This document shows, piece after piece, positions 62,978 through 64,000 of a DNA stretch of 64,000 nt (position 1 is the first letter of the stretch; the number at the start of each line of letters is the position of its first letter). The DNA is from Pisolithus tinctorius. Taxonomy: Eukaryota > Basidiomycota > Agaricomycetes > Boletales > Pisolithaceae. The DNA is taken from NCBI GenBank assembly GCA_024663395.1, contig JANFAH010000011.1, forward strand, positions 1 through 64,000, written 5' to 3'. The translations under genes were made by a program, and so were the position numbers. The notes beneath the pieces are model-generated. The model was not told where the DNA came from. It saw only the letters and a program-made list of their open reading frames with translations, and did not search any database.

Positions 62978-63716
62978 GAAGGGTCAGGATGCGTTCGTTC
63001 TGCATGAAACGCCGTTTACCATCCAGTATCAGGAGGAAACCGCCAAGACACTTGAGACGGAACCGGCTGGTGGGTTCGCCCGATAACACGGTGTGGCATA
63101 AAGTTTCTGCGTAGATAGTGGTCGTGATCGCGGTTGGCGGCATGGAAGTATTGATGCGACCCCTTTTTTTTGGAGGATCAGGTACGGATGGCCCATGTCG
63201 GCTCATAACACCGTTCCTTTTTGGATTATTGGTCGATATACAATAGAGATGGATGTTGTGAATATTGTGAATGAAAGTACACCAGCCTCCGTCGGCCAGC
63301 ACAGCAAAACTCTATAAATGGCATGAAGAAAAAGCATCATTCCCGCCACCTGAGCGCCCAAGGAGGTCGGCACAGGGAAAAATGCCTTTTGGCGTGGTAA
63401 AACCCCTGTGACCCGACAACGGCGGACGAAACGCGAGCCGCCACCCGTAAGTGATGGGATCCCTCTCATTCAAAAATGACGGAAAGTGTCTCCATCTGGA
63501 TTATTGTTCGGCATGGAGTCCTCCGCTCGCGTTTGACGTCAATAACCAAGGACGCTAAAAGTGAAGGATGGTATGACAGAAAATGCGATACAGAGGAAGC
63601 ACATAGCAGGTAACGGTAATCAATGAAAAACGCGAGACGAACTTCCTTAACGAAACCTGATTACCGCTAGCGAGCGCGTGTGCGGAGGTGGGGATCCTTT
63701 AAGTAGCCATCAATCT
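62978..63716. other. Region between the zinc-finger gene and the edge gene
   Basis: About 0.7 kb without a supportable gene. Confidence 0.35.
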
Positions 63717-64000
63717 TCATGCCCGCGGGGGTTTCTTCTTCTGCTATTGGCAAGTGGGGTGAGTATCAATCAGCACGTTTTTGAACCACACGTGGCCCAC
63801 CAATGCCATGATTTCAGATTCGAGAACCTTAACATCTTCCTCCAATCGTCGGCGCTGCTTGGAGAGAAGCTGGACCCTGCGTTCCTCGCGCTTGTTTGCC
63901 GTGGGTGCGGTAGCGGCCCGCGATTGCATGACTTTCGCAGCTTCGGCCTAAGATTCGTCTCAGCGATGTTATAGGATATTTCAAAAGCCATCCAACAGGT
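63717..64000 (-). CDS. 3' end of an unidentified coiled-coil protein, runs off the right edge
   Basis: The last two coding exons of a minus-strand gene. 63947-63792 (52 codons, phase 0) reads AEAAKVMQSR, then the charged helix KREERRVQLLSKQRRRLEED with VKVLESEIMALVGH. After a 48-51 bp GT-AG intron, 63743-63717 adds QKKKPPRA and a stop. The helix is strongly amphipathic and coiled-coil-like, and the C-terminus is basic. The acceptor for the first exon (CTTAG|GCC) is good and the upstream sequence to 64000 is intronic or exonic. Too short to name. Confidence 0.6.

Overview
The window reads as nuclear DNA of a filamentous basidiomycete, most likely an Agaricomycete. Nearly every protein gene is cut by many 45-65 bp GT-AG introns. 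Several families present are typical of that group: a Uds1 septation protein, a VIR_N (virilizer N-terminal) protein, a B-box/DUF2009 protein and a KDM5-type demethylase. There is no operon structure. I rebuilt the exon-intron models by hand from splice signals and phase; nearly all junctions keep frame.

Layout. 1-3.5 kb is a CpG-free block: about 25 copies of an 82 bp satellite unit followed by AT-richer relic DNA. 3.8-18.5 kb is a gene-dense block: Uds1 coiled-coil protein (-), MDM34 (+), VIR_N protein (-), STIMATE-type membrane protein (-) and SEC18 (+). 18.5-21.9 kb is gene-poor and holds a cytochrome P450 relic. 21.9-28.6 kb holds a GLC8/inhibitor-2 protein, MTD1, ORM1/ORMDL and the DUF2009 protein. 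28.6-35.2 kb is almost empty of genes but carries a 548 bp TA-flanked inverted-repeat element and an intron-containing tRNA-Arg(UCU). 35.2-44.2 kb holds a 12-exon KDM5 demethylase converging on an eight-exon CorA/Mnr2-like Mg2+ transporter. 44.2-45.9 kb holds a decayed gene fragment and a 130 bp tandem duplication. 45.9-60 kb holds BST1, a 14-3-3 protein, an uncharacterised 822-residue protein, a NOL11/Utp8-like protein and a gephyrin-type molybdenum cofactor enzyme. 60-64 kb is sparse, with a C2H2 zinc-finger gene and the 3' end of a coiled-coil gene running off the right edge.

The genes are mostly unrelated housekeeping functions: membrane contact sites and secretion (MDM34, STIMATE family, SEC18, ORM1, BST1), metabolism (MTD1, molybdenum cofactor), signalling (14-3-3, PP1 inhibitor) and chromatin or RNA (KDM5, VIR_N, NOL11-like). 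I see no convincing novel defence, biosynthetic or selfish gene system. The strongest anomalies are the CpG-free satellite, the TIR element, and a cluster of single-base frameshifts across 8.0-12.6 kb (MDM34 tail and VIR_N gene) between genes that are perfectly open.
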